NCBI RefSeq assembly: GCF_002898515.1
Contig: NZ_PPFX01000013.1
Coordinates: 1-64,000 of the forward strand
Direction of reading: 5' to 3'
DNA length: 64,000 nt
Origin: Geothermobacter hydrogeniphilus
GTDB lineage: Bacteria; Desulfobacterota; Desulfuromonadia; Desulfuromonadales; Geothermobacteraceae
This document shows, piece after piece, positions 1 to 8,059 of this stretch. The notes beneath the pieces were generated by a model. It was not told the DNA's origin, did no database searches, and saw only the letters and a program-made list of their open reading frames with translations. How positions within the stretch are numbered: the stretch's first letter is position 1; every line of letters begins with the position of its first letter. The position numbers were made by a program, and so were the translations under genes.

Positions 1-57
1 ATTTTCGGTTAGCACAACCCCTGTTTGCTGGTCAATTTTAGGTTAGCATTACTAGGT
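1..57 (+). promoter_or_regulatory. CRISPR leader (partial)
   Basis: AT-rich stretch directly before the first CRISPR repeat. Type I-F repeats are conventionally written 5'-GTTCACTGCC...AGAAA, and this array reads that way on the plus strand, so the leader and new-spacer end should be on this side. The stretch holds two similar words, GGTTAGCAC and GGTTAGCAT, about 32 bp apart. Only the repeat-proximal part of the leader is inside the window. The cas genes are presumed to lie further left, which cannot be seen. Confidence 0.6.
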
Positions 58-1225
58 GTTCACTGCCGCATAGGCAGCTTAGAAATTTGACGGGCTGGTC
101 GGTGGCGTGGTGGACTTGTTCACTGCCGCATAGGCAGCTTAGAAAGAAGAGGGCGCGCGGGGTCCATATCAGCCCCCGTTCACTGCCGCATAGGCAGCTT
201 AGAAAGGTAAAGCGGCCCTCGTAGTCCTGCACGTCCAGTTCACTGCCGCATAGGCAGCTTAGAAATCCACCTACTGCCCAAGATGCGGAGTGTCGCCGTT
301 CACTGCCGCATAGGCAGCTTAGAAATTTGACGCCGCCGGTGGCGTCGAGTTTGAATCGTTCACTGCCGCATAGGCAGCTTAGAAAATCCAGGCCTACACC
401 CAGCTCGCCGCCTCGGCGTTCACTGCCGCATAGGCAGCTTAGAAATCGGCAGCCTCGCTGAAATCACCGACCGAGTCGTTCACTGCCGCATAGGCAGCTT
501 AGAAATTTTTCGGGCGGCCCGATCGGGATCGGGTGGTGTTCACTGCCGCATAGGCAGCTTAGAAATATAAGGGAGCCCATTATATAGCGGACTACGCGTT
601 CACTGCCGCATAGGCAGCTTAGAAACTGATCCGCTCCTGCTCGGCGCGGCGCTCGGCGTTCACTGCCGCATAGGCAGCTTAGAAATCCAGCGCAAGCAGG
701 CCCACGCCATCATCGACGTTCACTGCCGCATAGGCAGCTTAGAAATGCGAGTGTGAGACAGGACCACGCTTGCCATGGTTCACTGCCGCATAGGCAGCTT
801 AGAAACAGAGTCTCTACCGCCGAGCGCTCGGCTACTCGTTCACTGCCGCATAGGCAGCTTAGAAATGACGGATGAGCCCAAGCAGGCAGGTCGATGTGTT
901 CACTGCCGCATAGGCAGCTTAGAAAAGGGCGGTGATCTCTTTCTTGAGCATCTCAAGGTTCACTGCCGCATAGGCAGCTTAGAAATATAAGGGAGCCCAT
1001 TATATAGCGGACTACGCGTTCACTGCCGCATAGGCAGCTTAGAAAATCAAGGCCCACGACGACGGTTTCATGCCGCAGTTCACTGCCGCATAGGCAGCTT
1101 AGAAAGTCGAGGGCCAGGAGCAGGCAGACGAACGCATGTTCACTGCCGCATAGGCAGCTTAGAAAGTAAGCGGCGGAGAACAACAGCGCCGGTCCTGGTT
1201 CACTGCCGCATAGGCAGCTTAGAAA
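58..1225 (+). CRISPR. Type I-F CRISPR array, 20 repeats, 19 spacers
   Basis: Twenty copies of a 28-bp repeat occur at an exact 60-bp period (first 58-85, last 1198-1225), separated by nineteen 32-bp spacers. The repeat begins GTTCACTGCC, forms the stem CTGCC/GGCAG around GCATA, and ends CTTAGAAA. It closely resembles the type I-F (Csy) repeat processed by Cas6f, which would leave an 8-nt CUUAGAAA handle. All 20 repeats read as identical, including the one at the far end, where decay is common. The spacer at 566-597 is identical to the one at 986-1017. No cas gene is in the window. Short open frames across the array are repeat artefacts, not genes. Confidence 0.97.
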
Positions 1226-1356
1226 ATAGCTCCAGGAGAAGGACGATATTCCGCAACAGGTCTATGCTGCCCAACCCCGCAGCGCGTTTTCTGCTATCCT
1301 TGAAACTCCATATCATCACCGTTGCCAACCCGGGATAACGGTTTTTTTGAGGTTGT

Positions 1357-3084
1357 ATGCACTTTCACCATCTCTTCTCCGCCCTCGCCATTGTGCTGCT
1401 CGGCTCCCTGGTCGGCGGCCGCCTGGCGGCCCTGCTGCGCCTGCCGCGGGTCACCGGCTACCTGCTGGCTGGCCTGCTGCTCGGCCCCTCCTGCGCCCAA
1501 CTGCTCGGCCTGCCGCCGCTGCTGGCCGAGGACGCGCTGCGGGAACTCGACGTTCTCGGCAATCTCGCCCTGGCTCTGATCATGGTCAACATCGGCGGCC
1601 AGTTCCGTACCGACCATCTGCGCCGCTACCGTCACCGGATCGCCATCTTCTCTCTGGGAGAAACCGGGCTGACCTTCATCCTGGTGGCGGTCTGTTGCTT
1701 CCTCGTCAACCAGCTGCTGATGGACGTCGTGGTCGGCGGCCTGACCCTGACCCAGACCTCTCTCGCCTTCGGCCTGCTGCTGGGATTGATCGCCATCGCC
1801 ACCGCCCCGGCGGCGACCCTGATGGTGATCCGCGAATACGAGGCCGCGGGTCCGGTGACCAACACCGTGCTGACCCTGATCGGATTGAACAACCTTGCCT
1901 CGGTGATGCTCTTTATCCTTGCGGAACAACTGCTGACCGGCAGCGGTTTTTCGCTGCAGCTGTTGACCCGGATGTTCGGACCGCTGCTGCTCGGCGGCCT
2001 GCTCGGCTTCCTGATGTCGGTCTGGGGGCAACGCCTGGAACAGGGCAGCGAGTACAAGATCCTCCTGCTCGGCGGCATCGCCGCCTGCACCGCTCTCAGC
2101 CTGGCACTGCAGGTCGACAGCCTGCTCGCCAGCCTGGCGCTCGGCATGGTACTGGCCAACAGCTCGCCACGCTGGCACCGGATGCTTGAATCGCTGCGGC
2201 AAATCGACTACCCGCTCTATGTCGCCTTCTTTGTCCTCGCCGGCGCCAACCTGCACCTCCAGACCCTTGGCCACATCGGCCTGCTCGGAGTCATCTACGT
2301 GATCGCCCGCACCGTCGGCAAACTGGTCGGCGCCTGGTGCGGTGCCCGCATCGGCGGATTCAGCCTGCGCGAGCAGCGCTACGTCGGCGCCACCCTGCTG
2401 GCTCAGGCCGGGGTCGCCATCGGGCTGGCCCGAAACCTGGTCATCGACTGGCCGGAAATGGGCGCATTGCTGCAGACCGTGGTTCTCGGCGCCGTGGTGG
2501 TGTTCGAAATCTTCGGCCCTCTCGCCGTTCGTCACGGGCTGGTTCATTCCGGTGAAGTCCCGCTGCTTTCGCTGCTGCAGAAGCAGGCGCCGCAAAGCGC
2601 CCTGGAAGGACTGCACAGCGTAGTCCACCATTTCCGCGCCTCTCTCGGCCTGCCGGACGGCCACAAGGTCAGCGATCCGGGAGATATCCTGGTGCGTCAC
2701 ATCATGCGGCAGAACGTCGAAACCCTGCACAATGACACCGGCTACCACGAGCTGCTGCGCTTGATCGCTCACAGCCGTTACGACCGCTTCCCGGTGGTCG
2801 ATCAACGGGACCGCTTTATCGGCATGGTCAACTACACCGAGATCCGCAGCCTGCTGTTCGAACCTGACCTGGCAAGCCTGGTGGTGGCCGGCGACCTGGT
2901 CACCAGTGTCCAGCATGCGGTCTTTCCGCAACAGTCGCTGCGCGAGGTGCTCGACCTGTTCCAGCAGCAGCGGGATGTCAGCTTCTTCCCGGTGGTCGAT
3001 CCGGATGAACCGACCCGCCTGCTCGGTATCCTCAGCCAGAATGACGTCCTCTCCGCCTTCCGCCGGCTGGCGGAGAAAGCCTGA
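1357..3084 (+). CDS. CPA2-type cation/proton antiporter with C-terminal CBS pair
   Basis: A 575-residue integral membrane protein. Residues about 1-385 are a run of hydrophobic helices typical of KefB/NhaS-like Na+(K+)/H+ exchangers, opening with the LPRVTGYLLAGLLLGP-type first helices. Residues about 440-570 form two CBS motifs (HIMRQNVETL..., then SFFPVVDPDEPTRLLGILSQND), which in other transporters bind adenine nucleotides and gate transport. A TrkA-N domain, common in KefB proteins, is absent. The ATG at 1357 follows a GAGG ribosome site. The gene stands alone between the CRISPR array and a bidirectional terminator. The ion specificity cannot be read from sequence. Confidence 0.88.
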   Translation: MHFHHLFSALAIVLLGSLVGGRLAALLRLPRVTGYLLAGLLLGPSCAQLLGLPPLLAEDALRELDVLGNLALALIMVNIGGQFRTDHLRRYRHRIAIFSLGETGLTFILVAVCCFLVNQLLMDVVVGGLTLTQTSLAFGLLLGLIAIATAPAATLMVIREYEAAGPVTNTVLTLIGLNNLASVMLFILAEQLLTGSGFSLQLLTRMFGPLLLGGLLGFLMSVWGQRLEQGSEYKILLLGGIAACTALSLALQVDSLLASLALGMVLANSSPRWHRMLESLRQIDYPLYVAFFVLAGANLHLQTLGHIGLLGVIYVIARTVGKLVGAWCGARIGGFSLREQRYVGATLLAQAGVAIGLARNLVIDWPEMGALLQTVVLGAVVVFEIFGPLAVRHGLVHSGEVPLLSLLQKQAPQSALEGLHSVVHHFRASLGLPDGHKVSDPGDILVRHIMRQNVETLHNDTGYHELLRLIAHSRYDRFPVVDQRDRFIGMVNYTEIRSLLFEPDLASLVVAGDLVTSVQHAVFPQQSLREVLDLFQQQRDVSFFPVVDPDEPTRLLGILSQNDVLSAFRRLAEKA

Positions 3085-3090
3085 AAAGAG

Positions 3091-3135
3091 ACAAACAAAA
3101 AGGGCGGCCCGCATCGGGTCGCCCTTTTTGTTTGT
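3091..3135. terminator. Bidirectional rho-independent terminator
   Basis: A 16-bp perfect stem (3091-3106 with 3120-3135) containing AAAAAGGGCG/CGCCCTTTTT, with inner GCCC/GGGT pairing. The A-tract and T-tract flanks let it work in both directions. It lies between the convergent antiporter and cpoB genes. Confidence 0.9.
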
Positions 3136-3153
3136 TTTCATGTCCACGCCAGC

Positions 3154-3939
3154 TTACTTCTTCATCAGCGCCGTGGCCTTTTTCGCTTCCGGAGATTGAG
3201 GAAACCGTTCCTGCAGCTTGGCCCAGATCACCCGGGCGTTGTCCTTGTCGCCGAGGGCCTGGAAAGCCAGCCCCTGCTTGAGCAGGGCCGATGCCACCTT
3301 CGGCTGGTCCCCGTATTTTTCGACCACATCCTGGAACTGCAGGATGGCATTTTCGTACTTCTTCTCCCCGTACCAGGCTTCACCGATCCAGTAGGTGGCA
3401 TTCACCGCCAGGTGATGCTTGGGATATTGCTTGAGAAAGGCCTGCAGCCGCTCACGGCCAAGGGCGAAGTTGTTCTGATTGCGGATCGCGTCCAGTCCCT
3501 GCTGATAAAGCTCTTCGGCACTTACGGGCGCGGGCGCTGTCGCCGCGACTTTCGACGGCGCCTTCTCCAGTTTGACGAGACGTTCTTCGATGGCCTTGAC
3601 CTTGAAGCGCAGTTCATCGCGCAGGGCGGTCAGTTCCGCCTGCAGTTTCTGCCGGGCGGCCGCCTGTTCCTCGATATCCCCCCGCATGCTGAGAACCTGG
3701 TTGCGAAAACTGTCGAAATCGGCCTTGAGGTCGGCCTGGCCGCGGGTCAGTCCGGCCAGCTGCTGCTGTCCACCGCCGGCGGCCTGCGCCTTGCGCAACT
3801 CCACCAGGGCCGTTTCATTGGCCGCCAGGCGACGCTTCATCTCCGCCAGATCCTGGTCGATGCGCTGCTGCTGTTGCGGGTTGGCACAGCCGCCAAGGAT
3901 CATCACCAGCAGCAGAAATCCGAGATAGCACGCTTTCAT
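3154..3939 (-). CDS. cpoB: Tol-Pal system protein CpoB (YbgF)
   Basis: A 261-residue protein. The N-terminus is a lipoprotein signal with lipobox LGGC (Cys18), unlike the E. coli protein, which is soluble in the periplasm. Residues about 25-125 are a Gln/Glu/Lys-rich coiled coil, the trimerising part of YbgF. Residues about 140-261 are TPR repeats (ELYQQGLDAI, ATYWIGEAWYGEKKYENAILQF). In E. coli CpoB links PBP1B activity with Tol-driven outer membrane constriction at division. It is the last gene of the tolQRAB-pal cluster and has a GAGGAGG ribosome site. A terminator-like hairpin separates it from pal, so its expression may be lower. Confidence 0.93.
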   Translation of the reverse strand: MKACYLGFLLLVMILGGCANPQQQQRIDQDLAEMKRRLAANETALVELRKAQAAGGGQQQLAGLTRGQADLKADFDSFRNQVLSMRGDIEEQAAARQKLQAELTALRDELRFKVKAIEERLVKLEKAPSKVAATAPAPVSAEELYQQGLDAIRNQNNFALGRERLQAFLKQYPKHHLAVNATYWIGEAWYGEKKYENAILQFQDVVEKYGDQPKVASALLKQGLAFQALGDKDNARVIWAKLQERFPQSPEAKKATALMKK

Positions 3940-3968
3940 AACGCCTCCTCAAAGACCTGAAATAAAAA

Positions 3969-3995
3969 GGGCCGCGCTGCAAAACAGCGCGGCCC
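3969..3995 (-). terminator. Hairpin between pal and cpoB
   Basis: A GC-rich stem GGGCCGCGCTG/CAGCGCGGCCC with loop CAAAA. On the minus strand it is followed by TTTTTATT, so it resembles an intrinsic terminator just after pal. Because cpoB follows at once without an obvious promoter, it may be a partial terminator that reduces cpoB transcription. Confidence 0.8.
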
Positions 3996-4015
3996 CCGTA
4001 TCCATCTTAAGCTGA

Positions 4016-4564
4016 TCAGCGGACCGCTTTGAACTCGTCACGCCGGTTCTTGGCCCAGGCCGCTTCGTTGCTGGCCGGGTCGAGCGGCATCTCTTCACCG
4101 TAGGAGATAGTCGAGATCCGGTCGGCGGCCACGCCGAGAGAAACCAGGTAGTCACGCGCGGCAATCGCCCGTCGCTCACCGAGCGCCAGGTTGTATTCGT
4201 CGGAGCCACGCTCGTCGCAGTGCCCCTCGATCCGCACCTTGACGCCGGCGTTGGCCTGCAGCAGGGCAGCGTTGGCGGCAAGGATATCACGCGCCTGGGC
4301 CGAGAGACTGAACTGGTCGAAATCAAAATGAATCCGCTGCAACTGCCGGGCGACGGCCTCGATGTCGGCCGGAACCTGCTCCTTGACGGAGGACTCGCTC
4401 ACCCCCTGGTCGGCAACCGCGGTCGGCTGCTCGACGGCAACCTTGGTCTCGACCGGGGCTTCAGCGGGAGCCTGCTGCGCGGCGGGCTTTTTCGCACAAC
4501 CAACGGCCAACAGGGAACACAGCGCCACAACGGCAATCCACTGCATTACGACAACCTTCTTCAT
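4016..4564 (-). CDS. pal: Peptidoglycan-associated lipoprotein Pal
   Basis: A 182-residue outer-membrane lipoprotein with signal sequence and lipobox LAVGC (Cys23). After a Pro/Ala/Val-rich linker to about residue 70, the OmpA-like peptidoglycan-binding domain runs from HFDFDQFSLS through RIEGHCDERGSDEYNLALGERRA to NRRDEFKAVR. The GHCDERG and NLALGERR motifs contact meso-diaminopimelate in known Pal structures. Pal anchors the outer membrane to the wall and is pulled by TolB/TolA during constriction. The ATG at 4564 has a GGAG site. A good sigma70-like promoter precedes it, so pal can be transcribed apart from tolQRAB. Confidence 0.97.
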   Translation of the reverse strand: MKKVVVMQWIAVVALCSLLAVGCAKKPAAQQAPAEAPVETKVAVEQPTAVADQGVSESSVKEQVPADIEAVARQLQRIHFDFDQFSLSAQARDILAANAALLQANAGVKVRIEGHCDERGSDEYNLALGERRAIAARDYLVSLGVAADRISTISYGEEMPLDPASNEAAWAKNRRDEFKAVR

Positions 4565-4634
4565 GGTGTTCCACTCCTTTCAAACGTCTATAGAAATGAT
4601 ATTGTTACCGAAAAACCCTAGTAAAACAGCCTCG

Positions 4635-4662
4635 ATTATACAGAAAGCCGCTGAAAAGACAA
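4635..4662 (-). promoter_or_regulatory. Putative promoter of pal-cpoB
   Basis: On the minus strand, TTGTCT (-35, 4662-4657) is followed after 16 bp by a perfect TATAAT (-10, 4640-4635), about 70 bp before the pal start. This lies in the 137-bp AT-rich gap between tolB and pal. Confidence 0.7.
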
Positions 4663-4701
4663 CTAGGATTGCATTAATCTTGACGATGGCAGCGACGGAG
4701 G

Positions 4702-5991
4702 TTACCAGCGTGGCGACCAGGCCGGATGGTTGCAGTTGCCGGAACCGCCGGAAACCTTGACCGAACCGCTGCCGTCGGCACGCATCAGGTAGATCGCCTT
4801 CCTGCCGCTTTCATCCGACGAATAGACCAGAAAGCGCCCATCCGGACTCCAGCGCGGATGTTCCTTGTTGCCGGGACCGAAGGTCAGCCGCCGCTCTTCG
4901 CTGCCGTCGGGCCGGATCAGGTAGATGTCGAACAGGCTTCCCTCCTTGCGGCTGAAGGCGATCCAGTCCCCCTTCGGGCTCCAGGCCGGGGTGACATTGT
5001 ACTTGCCGTTCAGGGTCAGGCGCTGCGGATCACCGCCGTCGGTGGAAAGCAGAAAGATGTGGGGATTGCCGCGCCGGTTGGAGACAAAGGCAATCCGATC
5101 ACCGTCCGGGCTCCAGGTCGGATCGATGTCGATACCCCAGTAGCGGGTCAGTCGCTTACTGATCCCGCCGTTGCCGTCAAGCAGGTAGATTTCCGAATTG
5201 CCGTCCTTCGACAGGGTCAGGGCGATCCGGTCGTCCCGCGGCGCGAAACGGCCGCCGACGTTGAGCCCTCGGCGGGCGGAAAGCCGCGACTCGCGACCGC
5301 TGAAGATATCCCGCTGGTAGAGATCGGGATTACCGGCCCGGTAGCTGGTGAAAATCACCCGGCGCCCGTCGGCGGAGAAATCGGGATTGAGGACGATGGA
5401 GCGATGATTTGTAATCCGCACCGGCTTGTGTCCGTCAACCTCCATCAGGTAGAGTTCCTTGCGCCCGCTCTGGTCGGAGATGTACGCCAGCCGGCTGCTG
5501 AAGGGACCGAGGCTGCCGGTCAGGCTTTTCAGAATCTGGTCGGCGAAGGCATGAGCGATGCGGCGGACATCACCCGGCTTGCCGACATAACGGCGACCGT
5601 TGAGCAGCCGCCGGGCGCGGACATCAAACAGCCGCGCCTCGACCACCAGCTGTCCGCCGCGCAGCGAGTAACCGCCCTTGATCAGCATCTCAGCCCCCAG
5701 CAGCCGCCATTCGGCGAAATCCACATCGATGGAGAGCAATCCCAACCTGCCGGCATCGGCGAGAAAGGCGCGCGGGTCGATGCGGCTGAAAAGACCGGTC
5801 AGCTCAAGGTCCCAGGAGAGGACCTGGTTGAACTCCTCGGCCAGGGCCGGGTTGCGGCCGCCGTCGAGCGGCTGGAGGACGGTCAGCGCCAGCGGTATCT
5901 GCTGTTGCCCCGGGGCGCTGATTTCGATGGCGCTCCAGGCCGGCGTAACCAGAACCAGCAGCAGCAACAGCGGCAGAATCAATCGTGTCAT
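4702..5991 (-). CDS. tolB: Tol-Pal system beta-propeller protein TolB
   Basis: A 429-residue periplasmic protein. It has a cleavable signal peptide (MTRLILPLLLLLVLVTPAWS, likely cut after AWSA), an N-terminal alpha/beta domain that binds TolA or Pal, and five to six WD40-like PD40 blades from about residue 180 (repeats such as PTWSPDGDRIAFVSNRRGNPHIF and PAWSPKGDWIAFSRKEG). The length is normal for the family. It begins 2 nt after the tolA stop codon, so translation is probably coupled. Confidence 0.97.
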   Translation of the reverse strand: MTRLILPLLLLLVLVTPAWSAIEISAPGQQQIPLALTVLQPLDGGRNPALAEEFNQVLSWDLELTGLFSRIDPRAFLADAGRLGLLSIDVDFAEWRLLGAEMLIKGGYSLRGGQLVVEARLFDVRARRLLNGRRYVGKPGDVRRIAHAFADQILKSLTGSLGPFSSRLAYISDQSGRKELYLMEVDGHKPVRITNHRSIVLNPDFSADGRRVIFTSYRAGNPDLYQRDIFSGRESRLSARRGLNVGGRFAPRDDRIALTLSKDGNSEIYLLDGNGGISKRLTRYWGIDIDPTWSPDGDRIAFVSNRRGNPHIFLLSTDGGDPQRLTLNGKYNVTPAWSPKGDWIAFSRKEGSLFDIYLIRPDGSEERRLTFGPGNKEHPRWSPDGRFLVYSSDESGRKAIYLMRADGSGSVKVSGGSGNCNHPAWSPRW

Positions 5992-5993
5992 GA

Positions 5994-6803
5994 TTATTCC
6001 TGAAGATCCTTGAGGTTGAACTTGATGATTTCCCTGATGGTTCGGCCCGGCGGCGGTTCAAGCCGATCAACCCGGCGAATCGCCTGGGTAATCGAATCAT
6101 CAAAACGACGATCCCCCGAACTCTTCATAACCGTATAGTCGCGCAGAAAGCCGCGGGCATCATAAACCACTTCGACATCCGCCTTGAGATCAAGACTCCT
6201 GACCTGGTATTTCGACAGGCTCCAGGCACTCTTGTAGGCCTGCTGCAACCAGGTCCGGTAGGAAACCCCGGCCTCACTGCCGGTGCCGGCGGTTTCGCCG
6301 AGAGGCGCCTTGCTGCCCGGCGCCCGGCGGGTGTCCTGCGCCTCCAGAGCCGCCAGTTTCCGCTTCAACTCCTCGCGTTCCCGCTTGCGCCTGAGCTTCT
6401 CGATGGCGCTTTCGGTCTTGCGATAGTCAACCTTCGGTTTCGGCCGAGGCTTGCTGACCGCTTTCGGCCTGGACTTGGGTTTGACCTTGGGTTTGACCTT
6501 GGGTTTCGGCTTGGGCTTGGGCCTGGCAACCGGCTTCGCCTTCGCTTTCGGTCGGGCCTTGACCTTGTGCTTCGGCGCCCCGTCCGGTCGCCCGGCCTGC
6601 GGATTTTTGACCGGCAGGTTGACCAGGTCGACCACGTAGACCGGCGGCTTCGAATGCTGCATGCGCGGCAGCAGCCAGCCGCCGAAGAGCAGCACCAGCA
6701 GCAGGTGCAGGCCGAATGAATAGCCGAGCATCGCGGCCAGACGCGGATCGCGTCGTCCCCCGGCCTGCCGCCGCCAGCGGTTGTTGTGACCGCTCCCGCT
6801 CAC
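5994..6803 (-). CDS. tolA: TolA-like inner membrane protein (TonB-type C-terminus)
   Basis: A 269-residue protein with a short basic cytoplasmic start, one membrane helix (about residues 25-46) and a long Lys/Pro/Arg-rich rod in which PKPKPK-type units repeat (about 75-130). A charged coiled coil follows (about 130-160), then a TonB/TolA C-terminal domain (VSYRTWLQQAYKSAW... to FNLKDLQE). TolA spans the periplasm and transmits TolQR proton-driven force to TolB/Pal. The start is a GTG one base after the tolR stop codon. The rod is Lys/Pro-rich, as in TonB, rather than the Ala/Lys helix of E. coli TolA, so the label rests on the tol cluster context. Confidence 0.9.
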   Translation of the reverse strand: MSGSGHNNRWRRQAGGRRDPRLAAMLGYSFGLHLLLVLLFGGWLLPRMQHSKPPVYVVDLVNLPVKNPQAGRPDGAPKHKVKARPKAKAKPVARPKPKPKPKVKPKVKPKSRPKAVSKPRPKPKVDYRKTESAIEKLRRKREREELKRKLAALEAQDTRRAPGSKAPLGETAGTGSEAGVSYRTWLQQAYKSAWSLSKYQVRSLDLKADVEVVYDARGFLRDYTVMKSSGDRRFDDSITQAIRRVDRLEPPPGRTIREIIKFNLKDLQE

Positions 6804-6804
6804 C

Positions 6805-7227
6805 TCAGCGCTCAGGTTCCTCAGCCACCATGCCGAGCTTGGCGACCCCGGCAGCCTTGATCGCCGCCATCACCTGCACCACCCGCCCATAGGGAACCTT
6901 GCGGTCGGCTTCGAGGAAGACTTCCTTCGACTTGCGTCCGCGCAGAACCTGCTCCAGCACCGGGGTCAGCTTTGCCGGCGAGGGAACCGTCGACTTGCCG
7001 ACACTGATCGTGCCGTCAGCGGCAACCGTGACCACCAGCGGCTCCTGCGCCCCGGTCATGGCCGGCGCATCCTTCACCTCCGGCAGTTCCACCTCGACCC
7101 CGGTCTCCATCATCGGCGCGGTGACCATGAAAATGATCAGCAGCACCAGCATGACATCGACAAAGGGGGTGACATTGATCTGGGAGAGGGTGCTGCGTCC
7201 CGAGTTGCCGCGGGTTCCGACTTCCAT
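6805..7227 (-). CDS. tolR: TolR / ExbD-family biopolymer transport protein
   Basis: A 140-residue ExbD/TolR protein with a short cytoplasmic tail, one membrane helix (PFVDVMLVLLIIFMVTAPM) and a periplasmic domain. The aspartate in PFVDVML is the conserved proton-path residue of this family. It pairs with TolQ as the stator-like motor. It starts 3 nt after the tolQ stop and ends just before the tolA GTG, so the three genes form a tight operon. Confidence 0.96.
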   Translation of the reverse strand: MEVGTRGNSGRSTLSQINVTPFVDVMLVLLIIFMVTAPMMETGVEVELPEVKDAPAMTGAQEPLVVTVAADGTISVGKSTVPSPAKLTPVLEQVLRGRKSKEVFLEADRKVPYGRVVQVMAAIKAAGVAKLGMVAEEPER

Positions 7228-7230
7228 CGC

Positions 7231-7893
7231 CTAATCCCGTCCCATGCGCTGCACGATATTGAGAAATTCCTGGCAGAAATTGTCCATTTCACCGGTCAGC
7301 ACGTTGACCTTGTTAACGAAGTGATTGTAGGCCATGACCGCCGGAATCGCCGCCACCAGGCCGATGGCGGTGGCGATCAGCGCCTCGGAGATTCCCGGCG
7401 CGACCACCGCCAGCGAGGCGCTGCCGGTTTTACCGATGCCGTGAAAGGAATCCATGATCCCCCAGACTGTGCCGAACAGACCGATAAAGGGAGCGGTCGA
7501 ACCGGTGGTGGCGAGAAAGGTGAGATATTTTTCCAGCCGCTGGGTTTCACTGGTGGTGGCACGGCGCAGGGCGCGGGCGACATTGGCCGACCGCCCCAGC
7601 TCGGCGCTCGGGCCGCCACCCTCGCTCGGCTGTCGACTGCCGCGCAGCAACTCCTGGTAGCCCTCGCGGAACAGAACGGTCAGCGGTGACTGGGAAAAAT
7701 CCTTGAGCCCCTGGCCGATCAGGTCAAAGCGTTTCTTCGCCCAGAAGAAATCGAGAAAACGATCCGAGTCAATGATCGCCCGGCGGACAATCCGAAACTT
7801 GAGAAAAATGATGGCCCAGGAAACAATGGAAAAATAGGCGAGAACCAGCAGGACCAGCTTGACGACCGGCCCCGCACCGAGGATCAATTCCAA
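7231..7893 (-). CDS. tolQ: TolQ proton channel subunit
   Basis: A 220-residue MotA/TolQ/ExbB protein. The best start is a TTG at 7893 (encoding MELILGAGP), because AAGGAGGA lies 5 nt upstream. The frame stays open to 8121 but that extension has no family similarity. A first membrane helix lies near residues 10-30. The TolQ core with two more helices runs through TFLATTGSTAPFIGLFGTVWGIMDSF and ALIATAIGLVAAIPAVMAYNHF. It forms the proton channel with TolR and is first in the tolQRAB-pal-cpoB cluster. Confidence 0.95.
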   Translation of the reverse strand: MELILGAGPVVKLVLLVLAYFSIVSWAIIFLKFRIVRRAIIDSDRFLDFFWAKKRFDLIGQGLKDFSQSPLTVLFREGYQELLRGSRQPSEGGGPSAELGRSANVARALRRATTSETQRLEKYLTFLATTGSTAPFIGLFGTVWGIMDSFHGIGKTGSASLAVVAPGISEALIATAIGLVAAIPAVMAYNHFVNKVNVLTGEMDNFCQEFLNIVQRMGRD

Positions 7894-7957
7894 GGGACTC
7901 CTCCTTACGGCGATACATGAATGATCAATGACGGCCTGAAAAACACCAACTGCGGCG

Positions 7958-7986
7958 ATTATTGACGATCGCCCGGGGCAAGTCAA
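7958..7986 (-). promoter_or_regulatory. Putative promoter of the tol operon
   Basis: On the minus strand, TTGACT (7986-7981) is followed after 17 bp by AATAAT (7963-7958), about 65 bp before the tolQ start. It lies in the divergent gap between tolQ and the threonine dehydratase gene. Confidence 0.6.
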
Positions 7987-8059
7987 CGTGCTTACCCACA
8001 GCCCGGTTCCGCCGCGCAGAGGCTTGCCTTCGACAGCAGGCGGGGTAAGCTTGCTCTGT

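Noticed and set aside
58-1225. Small open frames across the CRISPR array with repeated CHC/CLCGSE-type peptides
   Set aside because: They are translations of the repeats; the array is non-coding.
1294-3147. Long open frame of 617 codons antisense to the antiporter
   Set aside because: The GC-rich codon pattern of the real gene leaves the opposite strand open; the product is low-complexity Gln/Ala/Gly/Asp-rich with no family similarity, while the plus strand encodes a clear transporter.
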